Part shown: positions 14,394 to 21,576 of the stretch, in pieces | Layout: every line of letters starts with the position of its first letter | Numbering within the stretch: position 1 is the stretch's first letter | Virus record (IMG/VR): IMGVR_UViG_3300048586_000854 | Location: 1 to 34,803 of that record | DNA: 34,803 nt | Origin: a virus | Direction: 5' to 3' (one strand) | Position numbers and translations under genes: made by a program | The notes under the pieces: model-generated | The model's database searches: none | Seen by the model: only the letters and a program-made list of their open reading frames with translations | Told to the model about the DNA's origin: nothing

Positions 14394-15415
14394 TGGCCGC
14401 CCGCGAGATCCGCGCCATCGAGCAGGTGGTGACGGACACCCATGCCCTCTACCATGGCGATTGCTGCGAACTGATCCGCGCCATTCCCAGCGGGACGGTG
14501 CATTTCGGCGTGCATTCGCCGCCCTTTGAAGGGCTCTACAAGTTCTCGAATTTCGACCGCGACCTCTCGAACAGCGAGGGCGGGCTGTTCTGGGAGCACT
14601 ATGCCTTCCTGATCGCCGAGCTGCTGCGGGTGACGATGCCCGGCCGGCTGCACAGCGTGCACTGCATGCAGCTGCCCACCAGCAAGATCCGCCATGGGCA
14701 TATCGGCATGCGGGATTTCCGCGGCGAGATCGTGCGGGCTTACGAGGATGCCGGGTGGATCTTCCATTCCGAGGTGTGCATCTGGAAAAACCCCGTGGTG
14801 GCGCAGCAGCGCACCAAATCCATCCGCCTGCTGCACAAGCAGGTGCTGAAGGATTCCGCCCTCTCCGGCCAGGGGCTGGCGGATTATGTGCTGACCTTCC
14901 GCAAGCCGGGCGACAACCCCGAGCCGATCAGCGGGCCTTTCGAGACCTTCCACGGCGAGGGGCTCGACCTTTCCCGCCCGGCCTATGAGCGCTGGTGTGC
15001 TGGGCTGGAGGCGGGGGCGAGGCCCTGGCCTTATGACACATGGGTGTCGACGCTGATCTGGCAGCGCTACGCCTCGCCGGTGTGGATGGACATCAACCAG
15101 ACGCGCACCCTGCAATATCGCAGCGCCCGCGACGCCAAGGACGAGCAGCACATTTCGCCGCTGCAGCTCGACGTGATCGAGCGGTGCCTCGACCTGTGGA
15201 GCAACCCGGGCGACACGGTGCTGACGCCGTTCCTCGGCATCGGCTCCGAGGTTTATTGCGCCGTGCGCATGGGGCGGCGTGGGATCGGCTTCGAACTGAA
15301 GCCCAGCTATTTCGCCCAGGCGGTGCGCAACTGCGCCCGTGCCAGCCAGCCCGAGGATGACGGGCTGTTCGCCACTGACGATGCGGCCGACCTCCTGCCG
15401 GAGGCGGCGGAATGA
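14390..15415 (+). CDS. DNA methyltransferase (N4/N6 type)
   Basis: 341 residues of the N6_N4_Mtase family. Near the N-terminus is the catalytic motif IV as SPPF (FGVHSPPFEGLY), preceded by LYHGDCCELIRAIP. The S-adenosylmethionine-binding motif I (FLGIGSEVYCAV) lies near the C-terminus, as in beta-class enzymes, followed by GRRGIGFELKPSYFAQAV. It would methylate adenine N6 or cytosine N4; the target cannot be read from the sequence. No cognate restriction enzyme is nearby, so protection of phage DNA is the likely use. Confidence 0.88.
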   Translation: MMAAREIRAIEQVVTDTHALYHGDCCELIRAIPSGTVHFGVHSPPFEGLYKFSNFDRDLSNSEGGLFWEHYAFLIAELLRVTMPGRLHSVHCMQLPTSKIRHGHIGMRDFRGEIVRAYEDAGWIFHSEVCIWKNPVVAQQRTKSIRLLHKQVLKDSALSGQGLADYVLTFRKPGDNPEPISGPFETFHGEGLDLSRPAYERWCAGLEAGARPWPYDTWVSTLIWQRYASPVWMDINQTRTLQYRSARDAKDEQHISPLQLDVIERCLDLWSNPGDTVLTPFLGIGSEVYCAVRMGRRGIGFELKPSYFAQAVRNCARASQPEDDGLFATDDAADLLPEAAE

Positions 15416-15741
15416 CGCGCGAACTGCTTCCCGTGCGGCGCTTTGCCGAAAGCATGAGCTTCACGCTCGGCAATATCTTTTATGTCGTCACGCTCGGTTA
15501 CTACGATGACGGGCGCGTGGGCGAAGTGTTCGTCGGCGGGCCAAAGAGCGGTTCCGACGCCGAAACCAATGCCCGTGACGCGGCGGCGATCCTCTCCATT
15601 GCCATGCAGCACGGCGTGCCGCCCGCTGCCTTCGCGACGGCCGTGCAGCGCGACAGCGAGGGCGTGCCGCTTGGGCCTATTGGCGCCGTGGTCGACCATC
15701 TGGCCGCGCCGGCGGCTTCCTCTAGCGGGGAGGGGGCGTGA
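15412..15741 (+). CDS. TSCPD-domain protein
   Basis: 109 residues. The span GNIFYVVTLGYYDDGRVGEV, FVGGPKSGSD and DAAAILSIAMQHGVPPAAFA resembles the TSCPD domain found at the C-terminus of B12-dependent ribonucleotide reductases and as free-standing small proteins in phages. The cysteines that give the domain its name are not present here. Possibly a nucleotide-metabolism accessory. It overlaps the methyltransferase gene by 4 bp. Confidence 0.65.
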   Translation: MTRELLPVRRFAESMSFTLGNIFYVVTLGYYDDGRVGEVFVGGPKSGSDAETNARDAAAILSIAMQHGVPPAAFATAVQRDSEGVPLGPIGAVVDHLAAPAASSSGEGA

Positions 15742-16205
15742 TGGTTGTCCGGCTGGTTTCGCAGCAGACACAGCACGACCTTAATGTCGCGCGCGCCAAG
15801 GAGGCCGTCCTGTGGGCCGTGCGGCGCGTGGCTGCGCAGATGTTGAGGCTGTCTTCCGGTTCCGGCGATGAGTTGAAGTTCGCCAATGAACTGATCGCCA
15901 TGACGCAAGTCATGAATGCTTGCCTTGAATTGACCGGCGAGACGTTCGGGGATGGGTGGATCAAACACGCGCTCGATGCGGGGGCCGTGAGCCGGGAGTG
16001 CCGGCCGTGGTTCAACCCGTCATCTCTTAGCGATCACGAGCAGACGATTTTTCGTTTGGAGAACGACATCGTCAAATACGCGCTTCGATCTTATGCGGCT
16101 GCGCTGCTCGACCAGAAATCGATCGAGAACGCGAACCACCATCGTATGATCGGCGCCATTCACGCCCGGGACGCAGCCCTCACGAAGAAATGGGGGCGGG
16201 CATGA
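15741..16205 (+). CDS. Hypothetical early phage protein
   Basis: 154 residues, predominantly helical (AKEAVLWAVRRVAAQMLRLS, FANELIAMTQVMNACLELTG, HEQTIFRLENDIVKYALRSY). It overlaps the genes on both sides. Codon use is less GC-biased in the second half than in its neighbours. No recognised domain. Confidence 0.55.
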   Translation: MVVRLVSQQTQHDLNVARAKEAVLWAVRRVAAQMLRLSSGSGDELKFANELIAMTQVMNACLELTGETFGDGWIKHALDAGAVSRECRPWFNPSSLSDHEQTIFRLENDIVKYALRSYAAALLDQKSIENANHHRMIGAIHARDAALTKKWGRA

Positions 16206-17269
16206 GCAACGAAGCGCAGGCATGGGCATCGAAGCTCGACATCGTGCTGGGTTCCAGCACGCGCTTCGTGCTGATGGCGCTGGCGAACTTCGCCAATGAT
16301 GACAATCTCGCATGGGTCGCCCGGCGCACGATTGTCCGATACACCGAGTTGAGCCTCGCCACCGTGACCCGGGCGCTACGCGATCTGGAGGCGCGCGGGC
16401 TTATCGAGCGCACGGAACGCGCGCGGGAAAACGGCTCCCGCACCACCGACATGATCCGGCTGCTGGTCGGCATTTCGCCGCGCTCTGCCGCCCCCCCTTG
16501 TCATGGTGATGAGGGGGGCACTTGTCATGGTGACAAGGCCCCCTCGTCACCACGATCAGGCCCCCTCGTCACGGTGACGAGTCCAGATCCCTCACTTGAA
16601 CCCTCAATTGAAGAAGAATCCCCCCAAGCCCCCCAAGGGGCAGGGGTGGGGATTTCAAATTCCGATGGGGAAGGGGAGCAGGGGGCGGCACCGGCGGGAC
16701 CGGACACCCAGGCCGATGCGCTGTGGGAAATGTTCGTTCCCGACCCGGCCGCCAGCAAGGCCAAGTTCCTGCGGGCATGGGCTCGCCTCTCGCCCGTCGA
16801 CCGGGCGCAGGCGCTGGCGCTGGCCTCGCGCTTCCTCGACCACTGCCGGGCGGTGAAGCGCCGTATCTGCGACCCGGCAACCTACCTTTCCGAACGACGC
16901 TGGGAGCGCTTCGCCACGCTGCCGGCGACGGCGCCGGCCTCTGACGCGCCGGCCGCGCGGCCGGTGGAGACGGACCCGGTGACCCGGGCCGTGCAATGGG
17001 CGATGAGCGGGCGCACCGATGAGCGCTGGGTGTTCGTCGCGGCCGACAGCGAGGCGTGGCGGGCGTGGCAGGAGGCCTATGCCGCCGCCGGCTTCGGCAA
17101 TCGCATGACCTGCGCCCGCATCCTGACGCGCATGCCGGACGGCACGCACCAGCGCCGGCTGGGGCGGAGCTTTCCCATGCTGTTCCCGCCCAAGCCCGGC
17201 GCCGGCCCGCCGGGCGAGGCGGCGACGAGCGACGACGACATGGCGGCATTTGTGGACGGCGGCGGGTGA
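16202..17269 (+). CDS. wHTH replication protein with internal origin
   Basis: 355 residues. The N-terminal 95 residues form a winged helix (STRFVLMALANFANDD, RTIVRYTELSLATVTRALRDLEARGLIERTE), the organisation of lambda O-like replication initiators. The region of about residues 98-165 is low-complexity and coincides with the DNA iterons at 16497-16581. The C-terminal domain (MFVPDPAASKAKFLRAWARL, YLSERRWERFA) resembles replication-protein C-terminal regions. By analogy with lambda it binds the iterons inside its own gene; that is inference. Confidence 0.68.
   Translation: MSNEAQAWASKLDIVLGSSTRFVLMALANFANDDNLAWVARRTIVRYTELSLATVTRALRDLEARGLIERTERARENGSRTTDMIRLLVGISPRSAAPPCHGDEGGTCHGDKAPSSPRSGPLVTVTSPDPSLEPSIEEESPQAPQGAGVGISNSDGEGEQGAAPAGPDTQADALWEMFVPDPAASKAKFLRAWARLSPVDRAQALALASRFLDHCRAVKRRICDPATYLSERRWERFATLPATAPASDAPAARPVETDPVTRAVQWAMSGRTDERWVFVAADSEAWRAWQEAYAAAGFGNRMTCARILTRMPDGTHQRRLGRSFPMLFPPKPGAGPPGEAATSDDDMAAFVDGGG
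16497..16581. repeat. Four 17-bp iterons, probable phage replication origin
   Basis: Related palindromic units at 16497-16513 (CTTGTCATGGTGATGAG), 16521-16537 (CTTGTCATGGTGACAAG, arms perfect), 16543-16559 (CTCGTCACCACGATCAG) and 16565-16581 (CTCGTCACGGTGACGAG, arms perfect), with starts 22-24 bp apart, about two helical turns. They are separated by C- or G-runs and followed by a more AT-containing stretch at 16590-16622. They lie inside the wHTH replication gene, as the lambda origin does. Confidence 0.7.
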
Positions 17270-17280
17270 GGAGAGGCGAG

Positions 17281-17934
17281 ATGGCGCGACGGGGTAGGCC
17301 GAGGAAGGCGGGCAAGCGGACGGCGTCCGGTCAGCTGTCGCGTTCCACCATGGCGGTGCTGGAGCGCGGCGAGCGCGAGGCGGTGATGGCGCAGCCACAC
17401 CGCGCCAGCCTGCCGGAAGAGCTGCGCATGGACCAGCGGGCCGAGAGCGTGATCGGCCGCATGTTCCTGACCGGGGCCATCAGCGAGGCGCAGTATTGGG
17501 CAGCGGATCGCTGGCGGGCGCTGGTGGCGCAGTTCCATGTGGTGCTGGCCACGCCGATGACGCCCGGCTCCATGCTTGGCCGCATGGTAGCGCCCGCGGC
17601 GGGACAGGAGGAGGCTTCCGGCACCGATGAGCGGCGGGAGACGGAAGAGGAGATGCGCGAGCGCGTGCTGACCCAGCACAAGGCGGCGATGGCCGAGATC
17701 CGCGCGCTCGACTCGGCGCCGCTGATCTTCCGGGCGATGGAGGCAGTTATCCTCAGGGATTGCGCGTGCACCAAGTGGGAGCAGGATCACCTGCAGCGCG
17801 GGCTCGACGCGCTGGCCTGGCTGTGGAAGCTGAGCGATGACAGTGGGTTACGCAAACGCAGGGTGTGGCGCCCGGAGCGTGCCGCGTGGGAACACGAGGA
17901 GCGCGAGATCAGGATCGTCTATAGCGACGCTTGA
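17281..17934 (+). CDS. Hypothetical phage protein with AT-hook-like N-terminus
   Basis: 217 residues. The first ten residues, MARRGRPRKAGKR, include a GRPRK core like that of AT-hook minor-groove binders. The rest is helical and charged (QRAESVIGRMFLTGAISEAQYWAADRW, DHLQRGLDALAWLWKL). It has a strong GGAG ribosome-binding site and sits last in the early operon, a position often held by late-gene regulators or antiterminators. That role is a guess from position. Start chosen at the ATG after AGGCGAG. Confidence 0.5.
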   Translation: MARRGRPRKAGKRTASGQLSRSTMAVLERGEREAVMAQPHRASLPEELRMDQRAESVIGRMFLTGAISEAQYWAADRWRALVAQFHVVLATPMTPGSMLGRMVAPAAGQEEASGTDERRETEEEMRERVLTQHKAAMAEIRALDSAPLIFRAMEAVILRDCACTKWEQDHLQRGLDALAWLWKLSDDSGLRKRRVWRPERAAWEHEEREIRIVYSDA

Positions 17935-17949
17935 CGGTGGGCAGAAGCT

Positions 17950-17967
17950 GTGCGCGTATTTGCGCAC
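17950..17967. other. Short hairpin between early and packaging genes
   Basis: GTGCGC (17950-17955) and GCGCAC (17962-17967) are complementary across a 6-base loop, in the 103-bp gap before the HNH gene. No T-tract follows, so it is not a clear terminator; it may be a regulatory site at the early-to-late boundary. Confidence 0.3.
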
Positions 17968-18037
17968 GAAATGAGATTGTCCAAGTTGTGCCCGGAGCGG
18001 AAACGCGGCCGGGCATTGTCATTTCTGGAGCGTGGCG

Positions 18038-18877
18038 ATGGCGCGGCTGAAGACGCTGCCAGCCCGGCTTGCTCCCGCGCCGTCTCGTCTTGCCACCCAG
18101 ACACATGCAGGTCCTGATCGAGATCGCGCCCGCAGCATCGCGGCGCCGTGGCGCGCTTGGTACGATCTCGCTCGCTGGAAAAAGCTGCGGCGCAGGGTGT
18201 TCCTGCGTGATCTATTCACCTGTCAGAGGCCGGAATGCGGGGCCGTGATCGCGGAGACGTCACGTCTCGTCTGCGATCACATCTTGCCGCATCGCGGCGA
18301 TGAGCGCCTGTTCTGGGATGAGGGCAATCTGCAGACGCTCTGCAAGCCTTGCCATGACAAGGTGAAGCAGGCGGAAGAGCGTCGCGGCATAAGCCGTGAG
18401 GCAGCAAGCAGGGCGGCGCCGGAGATACCGAGGCCGCGCATCCCGGTGGTGATCGTGTGCGGCCCGCCGGGATCGGGCAAAAGCACCTATGTCGCACGGC
18501 ACAAGGGGCCGAACGATCTCGTGATCGACCTCGATGTCATCAGGGCGCGCCTCTCGGGGGGTGGGTTGCATGCCCATGCTCCGGGCTTCACCGGCCACGC
18601 CCTTGAAGAGCGCAACAGAATGCTGGTGTCGCTTGCGACCGATACCACCCACGCCCTCGCTTGGTTCGTTGTGGCGGCGCCCACCGTGCAGGAGCGGCTG
18701 GCGTGGTCGGCGCAATTGGGCGAAGCCCGTGTGGTCCTGATGGATACCTGTCGGGAAGAGTGCCTTCGCCGCATCGCTTCCGACCCCAGCCGCAAGGGTG
18801 AGGTCGAGCGGATGGGGATGCTGGTGGACCAGTGGTTTGAGCGGGCCAAGCAATCCACCACTGCCCCAAGGGATTGA
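18038..18877 (+). CDS. HNH endonuclease fused to P-loop kinase-like domain
   Basis: 279 residues. Residues about 45-110 are an HNH nuclease: VFLRDLFTCQRPECG, CDHILPHRGDERLFWDEGNLQTLC with a CxxC-CxxC zinc site and the DHI catalytic His. Residues about 135-265 are a P-loop domain with Walker A GPPGSGKST, DLVIDLDVIRARL, and VVLMDTCREECLRRI, similar to AAA_33-type polynucleotide kinases. HNH proteins next to terS are needed for cos cleavage in HK97-type phages (family knowledge). Joining the nuclease to a kinase domain is unusual. It precedes the cos-like site and terS. Confidence 0.82.
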   Translation: MARLKTLPARLAPAPSRLATQTHAGPDRDRARSIAAPWRAWYDLARWKKLRRRVFLRDLFTCQRPECGAVIAETSRLVCDHILPHRGDERLFWDEGNLQTLCKPCHDKVKQAEERRGISREAASRAAPEIPRPRIPVVIVCGPPGSGKSTYVARHKGPNDLVIDLDVIRARLSGGGLHAHAPGFTGHALEERNRMLVSLATDTTHALAWFVVAAPTVQERLAWSAQLGEARVVLMDTCREECLRRIASDPSRKGEVERMGMLVDQWFERAKQSTTAPRD

Positions 18878-18925
18878 AGCGGTCGCAAGGTCGGCACTAC
18901 CCCACAAGGGGTCCCACGCGGGGCC

Positions 18926-18999
18926 GGGAGGGGGGTTGGAAAGTCTGGAAGGCCACTCGCTTCCCTACCCGCGCCCCCCATGTTCGGAGATTTTTTCCT
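18926..18999. other. cos-like packaging site of outer phage
   Basis: A G-run, a C-rich core ACCCGCGCCCCCCA and then GTTCGGAGATTTTTTCCT lie between the HNH gene and the start of terS, the usual place of cos in HNH-type siphophages. A 75-bp relative occurs at 21502-21576 in the inner element: 18967-18999 and 21544-21576 match at 32 of 33 bases, the whole at about 63 of 75. The terS ribosome-binding GGAG falls within it. The cut position cannot be read from sequence. Confidence 0.72.
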
Positions 19000-19491
19000 G
19001 TGAGCGATGAAAATTCCGAGCCGGTGCCGCAGGTTGATCTGTTCGGCCAGCCTATCCTGCCGATCCGTGATCGGCGGGGGCGCCCGTCCTTCAAAAAAGA
19101 CAAGACAAATCAAGACTTTGTAGCCGTTCGCGTGGCGGCGGGCTGGACGCAGAAGGCTATCGCCGACGACATGGGCATCGACGAGAAGACGCTGCGCAAA
19201 CATTTTTCCCGCGAGCTGGAGGTGGGGCGGCTGTCGATCGAGGGGCTGATGCTCGACGTGCTGCTCAAGCTGGTGCGCGAGGGGAAGACGGCGGCTGTCG
19301 GGCGGCTGCATGAGATGATGAAAGCCGCCGGGCCGCAGGCCCCCCGCAGCCGCGGCGCGAGCCTCGACGAGGACGACGATACCGAGGACGATCGGCCGGT
19401 GAAGGTGGGCAAGAAGGAACAGGCACAGAGGGACGCGCAGGATATCCCGCCGGACTACGGCGATATCTTCGCCCGGATGCAGCGGCACTGA
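19000..19491 (+). CDS. terS: Terminase small subunit
   Basis: 163 residues, GTG start placed directly after the cos-like site with GGAG 10 bp upstream. It has an HTH (VAAGWTQKAIADDMGIDEKTLRKHFSREL) that would bind the packaging site, a helical middle (LMLDVLLKLVREGKTAAVGRLHEMM) for oligomerisation, and an acidic, disordered stretch (DEDDDTEDD) before a short C-terminal tail that contacts the large subunit in other phages. Its stop overlaps the ATG of terL by one base. Confidence 0.8.
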   Translation: MSDENSEPVPQVDLFGQPILPIRDRRGRPSFKKDKTNQDFVAVRVAAGWTQKAIADDMGIDEKTLRKHFSRELEVGRLSIEGLMLDVLLKLVREGKTAAVGRLHEMMKAAGPQAPRSRGASLDEDDDTEDDRPVKVGKKEQAQRDAQDIPPDYGDIFARMQRH

Positions 19492-19775
19492 TGTCCGTCT
19501 CCTTCGCCTGTCCCGACTGGTTTGCCAAGCTGCAGGCCGGACAGAGCCCGATCCCGGCGTTGCCGCTCGACGACGTGCTGGCCGACTGCGCCGTCGCGCT
19601 CTTCAACAAGCTGCGCGTTCCGGACATCGCCGGCATGCCGACCATGGGCGAGGCCGCCGGCGAGTGGATGCGCGACATCGTGCGTGCGGCGTTCGGCTCG
19701 ATCGAACCGGAAACCGGCCGCCGTTTCGTAGGCGAGATTTTCAACCTCGTGCCGAATAACACCGATAAGCTCTGA
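19491..19775 (+). pseudogene. terL: terL 5' fragment, interrupted in the P-loop
   Basis: The first 88 codons are terminase large subunit: CPDWFAKLQAGQSPIPALPL and FGSIEPETGRRFVGEIFNLVP. After the Pro codon at 19752 the frame runs into six inner-element codons and stops at 19773. The normal family continuation of LVP is the Walker A PKKNGKT, and that is exactly what begins at 29550 on the other side of the inner element. So this fragment and 29550 onwards are one gene split by insertion. The fragment alone cannot bind ATP. Confidence 0.88.
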
Positions 19776-19780
19776 AAACG
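19750..19780. repeat. Inner element left attachment region
   Basis: Core TGCCGAA at 19750-19756, then CTGAAAACG at 19772-19780. The right end carries the same two parts in the reverse order: CTGAAAACG at 29523-29531 and the core at 29548-29554. In the circular form the core would be flanked by direct CTGAAAACG repeats 15-16 bp away on each side. Confidence 0.7.
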
Positions 19781-19800
19781 TATAGTCTAATCAATATCTT

Positions 19801-19835
19801 AACCCGCTTCGGAGGGCTTCCGGGGCGGGTTTCTT
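19801..19835 (+). terminator. Rho-independent-like terminator at inner left end
   Basis: AACCCGC at 19801-19807 pairs with GCGGGTT at 19825-19831, and the inner CGGA/TCCG extends the stem; TTTCTTG follows. It would stop transcription coming from terS and the terL fragment into the element. Confidence 0.6.
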
Positions 19836-19903
19836 GTTGCAAGCACCGCGATAAGAATTTCAATGACTTAGCCGGCTTTAGCCAAGGCTAGCCGCATCTG
19901 CGC

Positions 19904-19920
19904 GCGACAAGGGCGCGACA
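19904..19920. repeat. Inner integrase arm-type site, left copy
   Basis: GCGACAAGGGCGCGACA matches 29491-29507 at 16 of 17 bases. The two copies lie near opposite ends of the element in the same orientation, one just after the integrase stop, the other just before the excisionase gene, as integrase arm sites do. Confidence 0.55.
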
Positions 19921-19936
19921 TGAAAGGAACCTCAAC

Positions 19937-20158
19937 ATGGTCGACGGCTCCGACGCTACCGATTTGCTGTATGGCGTGGAGGCCATTTCGAAGTGCCTCA
20001 ACATGACGACCGCGCAAGTCTACCACCTGCACGCCAGAGGGCAGATACCGACGTTCAAAATCGGCAAGAAGGTCTGTTCCCGGCGCGCATCCCTCGCCGC
20101 ATGGCTCGCTGAGCAGGAGGCTAAGGCCAAGTCCCCCGCATCCGGCGGGATAGCCTGA
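19937..20158 (+). CDS. Excisionase/AlpA-like HTH protein of inner element
   Basis: 73 residues of the excisionase-type (MerR-like) helix-turn-helix: LLYGVEAISKCLNMTTAQVYHLHARGQIPTFKIGKKV, then SRRASLAAWLAEQEAKA. The ATG follows AAAGGAACCTC. Such proteins bend DNA at att sites and favour excision, and in satellites (AlpA) they also act as transcription activators. It is the first gene at the left end, next to the arm-like repeat. Confidence 0.8.
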   Translation: MVDGSDATDLLYGVEAISKCLNMTTAQVYHLHARGQIPTFKIGKKVCSRRASLAAWLAEQEAKAKSPASGGIA

Positions 20159-20171
20159 CGGTCGGTGCAAT

Positions 20172-20747
20172 GTGGCCGGCACCACAAGCAAGGATCGCCT
20201 GCGCTGGTTGCGAGCCATTGGTGTTGACTCTAAAACAACGCCATCTGAATTCTATGTTGCGTGGACTATAGAGCAGAGAATTCGCAACAGCACAGGCGAT
20301 GCACTCATAAGTCGCGAGCATATTGGTAGAATAACCGGACTTGGCGACAGGCGAATATCTGAAATTATTGTGGCGCTTGAAACGCGCCTCTGGCTAAGCG
20401 TGTGGCGCGCGAACGGGTTGGCGAACCGATATCGGCTCACATGGCCACCCTCGGCCGCCGCCGACGATTGCAAGAAAGTGCGCGCGACCGATGCGCCAGA
20501 GCGCGCGGGACCCATGCGCCTGAGTGCGCGCAATAACATCCTTAGAGAACCTTATGGTTCATCCTTGCCGAAATTCCCGGACAGAGCCGCCTATGAGGCG
20601 CAGCTGGCGAGCATCCTCGGCATCGAGCACGCGGACCTCGCGATACCAGACGGGGAGCTGTCTCGGCTGTGCCTGGCCCTCAAGCACGGCCGGATGACTG
20701 AGATTGACCTCGCAATGGCAATTCGCCTTCAACAAAAGAAGAGGTGA
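20172..20747 (+). CDS. wHTH protein, possible satellite replication protein
   Basis: 191 residues, GTG start. Residues about 25-100 form a wHTH (FYVAWTIEQRIRNS, ISREHIGRITGLGDRRISEIIVAL, ANRYRLTWPP), the N-terminal half of replication-initiator-like proteins. The C-terminal part is helical (AAYEAQLASILGIEHADLAI). Base composition is visibly more AT-rich than the outer phage, suggesting separate origin. Could be a regulator instead; no catalytic motif seen. Confidence 0.6.
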   Translation: MAGTTSKDRLRWLRAIGVDSKTTPSEFYVAWTIEQRIRNSTGDALISREHIGRITGLGDRRISEIIVALETRLWLSVWRANGLANRYRLTWPPSAAADDCKKVRATDAPERAGPMRLSARNNILREPYGSSLPKFPDRAAYEAQLASILGIEHADLAIPDGELSRLCLALKHGRMTEIDLAMAIRLQQKKR

Positions 20748-20751
20748 GCAT

Positions 20752-21072
20752 ATGTCGAGTAAGAATAGGCGGCTCATCGATAAGTTGGCGATAGAGGTGT
20801 TTCTCTGGTTCTATGAACTCACACGATCAAAGCGCGTCCGCAGAGGCGATATGATCGTCGCGTGGTTCATTGCCATATCCATGAGAGCGGATATGAAGAT
20901 AGAGATCACGATGAAGAGGCTTTCAGAGGCAGTGAATATGTCGGAACGCGCGCTTTCGTCAGCCATAGGGCGGTTGATCACGGCTGGATACTTGATCGCT
21001 CTGCGCCAGCCCGGGCGGCCGAACCGCTACATGCTGACCTATCCCGTCGATGGTGGTGCTGATGTCGACTGA
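20752..21072 (+). CDS. wHTH protein of inner element
   Basis: 106 residues with ATG after GAGGTGAGC. A winged helix is visible in ITMKRLSEAVNMSERALSSAIGRLITAGYLI and a wing-type end PNRYMLTYPV, which resembles the NRYRLTWPP of the preceding gene, so the two may be distant relatives. Probably DNA-binding. It overlaps the next gene by 11 bp. Confidence 0.6.
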   Translation: MSSKNRRLIDKLAIEVFLWFYELTRSKRVRRGDMIVAWFIAISMRADMKIEITMKRLSEAVNMSERALSSAIGRLITAGYLIALRQPGRPNRYMLTYPVDGGADVD

Positions 21073-21499
21073 TCTGCTGGCGTGGGCATGGAACGTGCCC
21101 GACCTTTCGCCTAGCGCTCGCCTTGTGCTGCTGGTGATCGCCGACACCTGCGACCATGCAGGCTACAGCCCGGCGGATCGCGAGCACCTGGCGATGCGGA
21201 CCGTACAGTCACCTGAGATCATCCAGCGCCGGCTGCGCGAGATGGAGGAGGCTGGGCTGATCGTGGGTCTGGGCAAAGGTATAAGGCTTCTGGCGACCAA
21301 GAGGGCGGTTGAGACAGTGCTGCCTGACCCCGACCGGCGCGCGCTGCGCGATCAGCGGGTGATGCAGGAGATGGAGCGGCGCAGGCTGGAGCGCGTCGAG
21401 CACACGGCAGAGGTGCGCGCGGCTGTAGCGAAGCGAGCCGAGGAAACAATCCGAGCTTTGGGAGGCATTGCCCCTAAGTCGAAGCGCCGTCGCCCGTAG
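21062..21499 (+). CDS. Third wHTH protein of inner element
   Basis: 145 residues. The N-terminal half carries LSPSARLVLLVIADTCDHAG, AMRTVQSPEIIQRRLREMEEAGLIV, a helix-turn-helix of the MarR/Rep type. The C-terminal half is a long charged helix (RVMQEMERRRLERVEHTAEVRAAVAKRAEETIRAL) ending in KSKRRRP. The stop is 3 bp before the cos copy. An ATG at 21050 is an alternative start. Confidence 0.6.
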   Translation: MSTDLLAWAWNVPDLSPSARLVLLVIADTCDHAGYSPADREHLAMRTVQSPEIIQRRLREMEEAGLIVGLGKGIRLLATKRAVETVLPDPDRRALRDQRVMQEMERRRLERVEHTAEVRAAVAKRAEETIRALGGIAPKSKRRRP

Positions 21500-21501
21500 A
21501 G

Positions 21502-21576
21502 GGGAGGGGGGGCTGAAAAGTCTTGGACCCCCCTCGCTTTCAGACCCGCGCCCCCCAAGTTCGGAGATTTTTTCCT
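21502..21576. other. cos-like site copy in inner element
   Basis: Relative of the outer packaging site at 18926-18999, same orientation: G-run, AAAGTCT, TCGCTT, then ACCCGCGCCCCCCA and GTTCGGAGATTTTTTCCT. The core (21544-21576) has one mismatch in 33. Similarity stops where terS begins in the outer phage; no terS follows here, and 427 bp of non-coding sequence leads to the capsid gene. Explained either as packaging-site mimicry by a satellite or as the remaining cos of a degraded phage. Confidence 0.72.
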
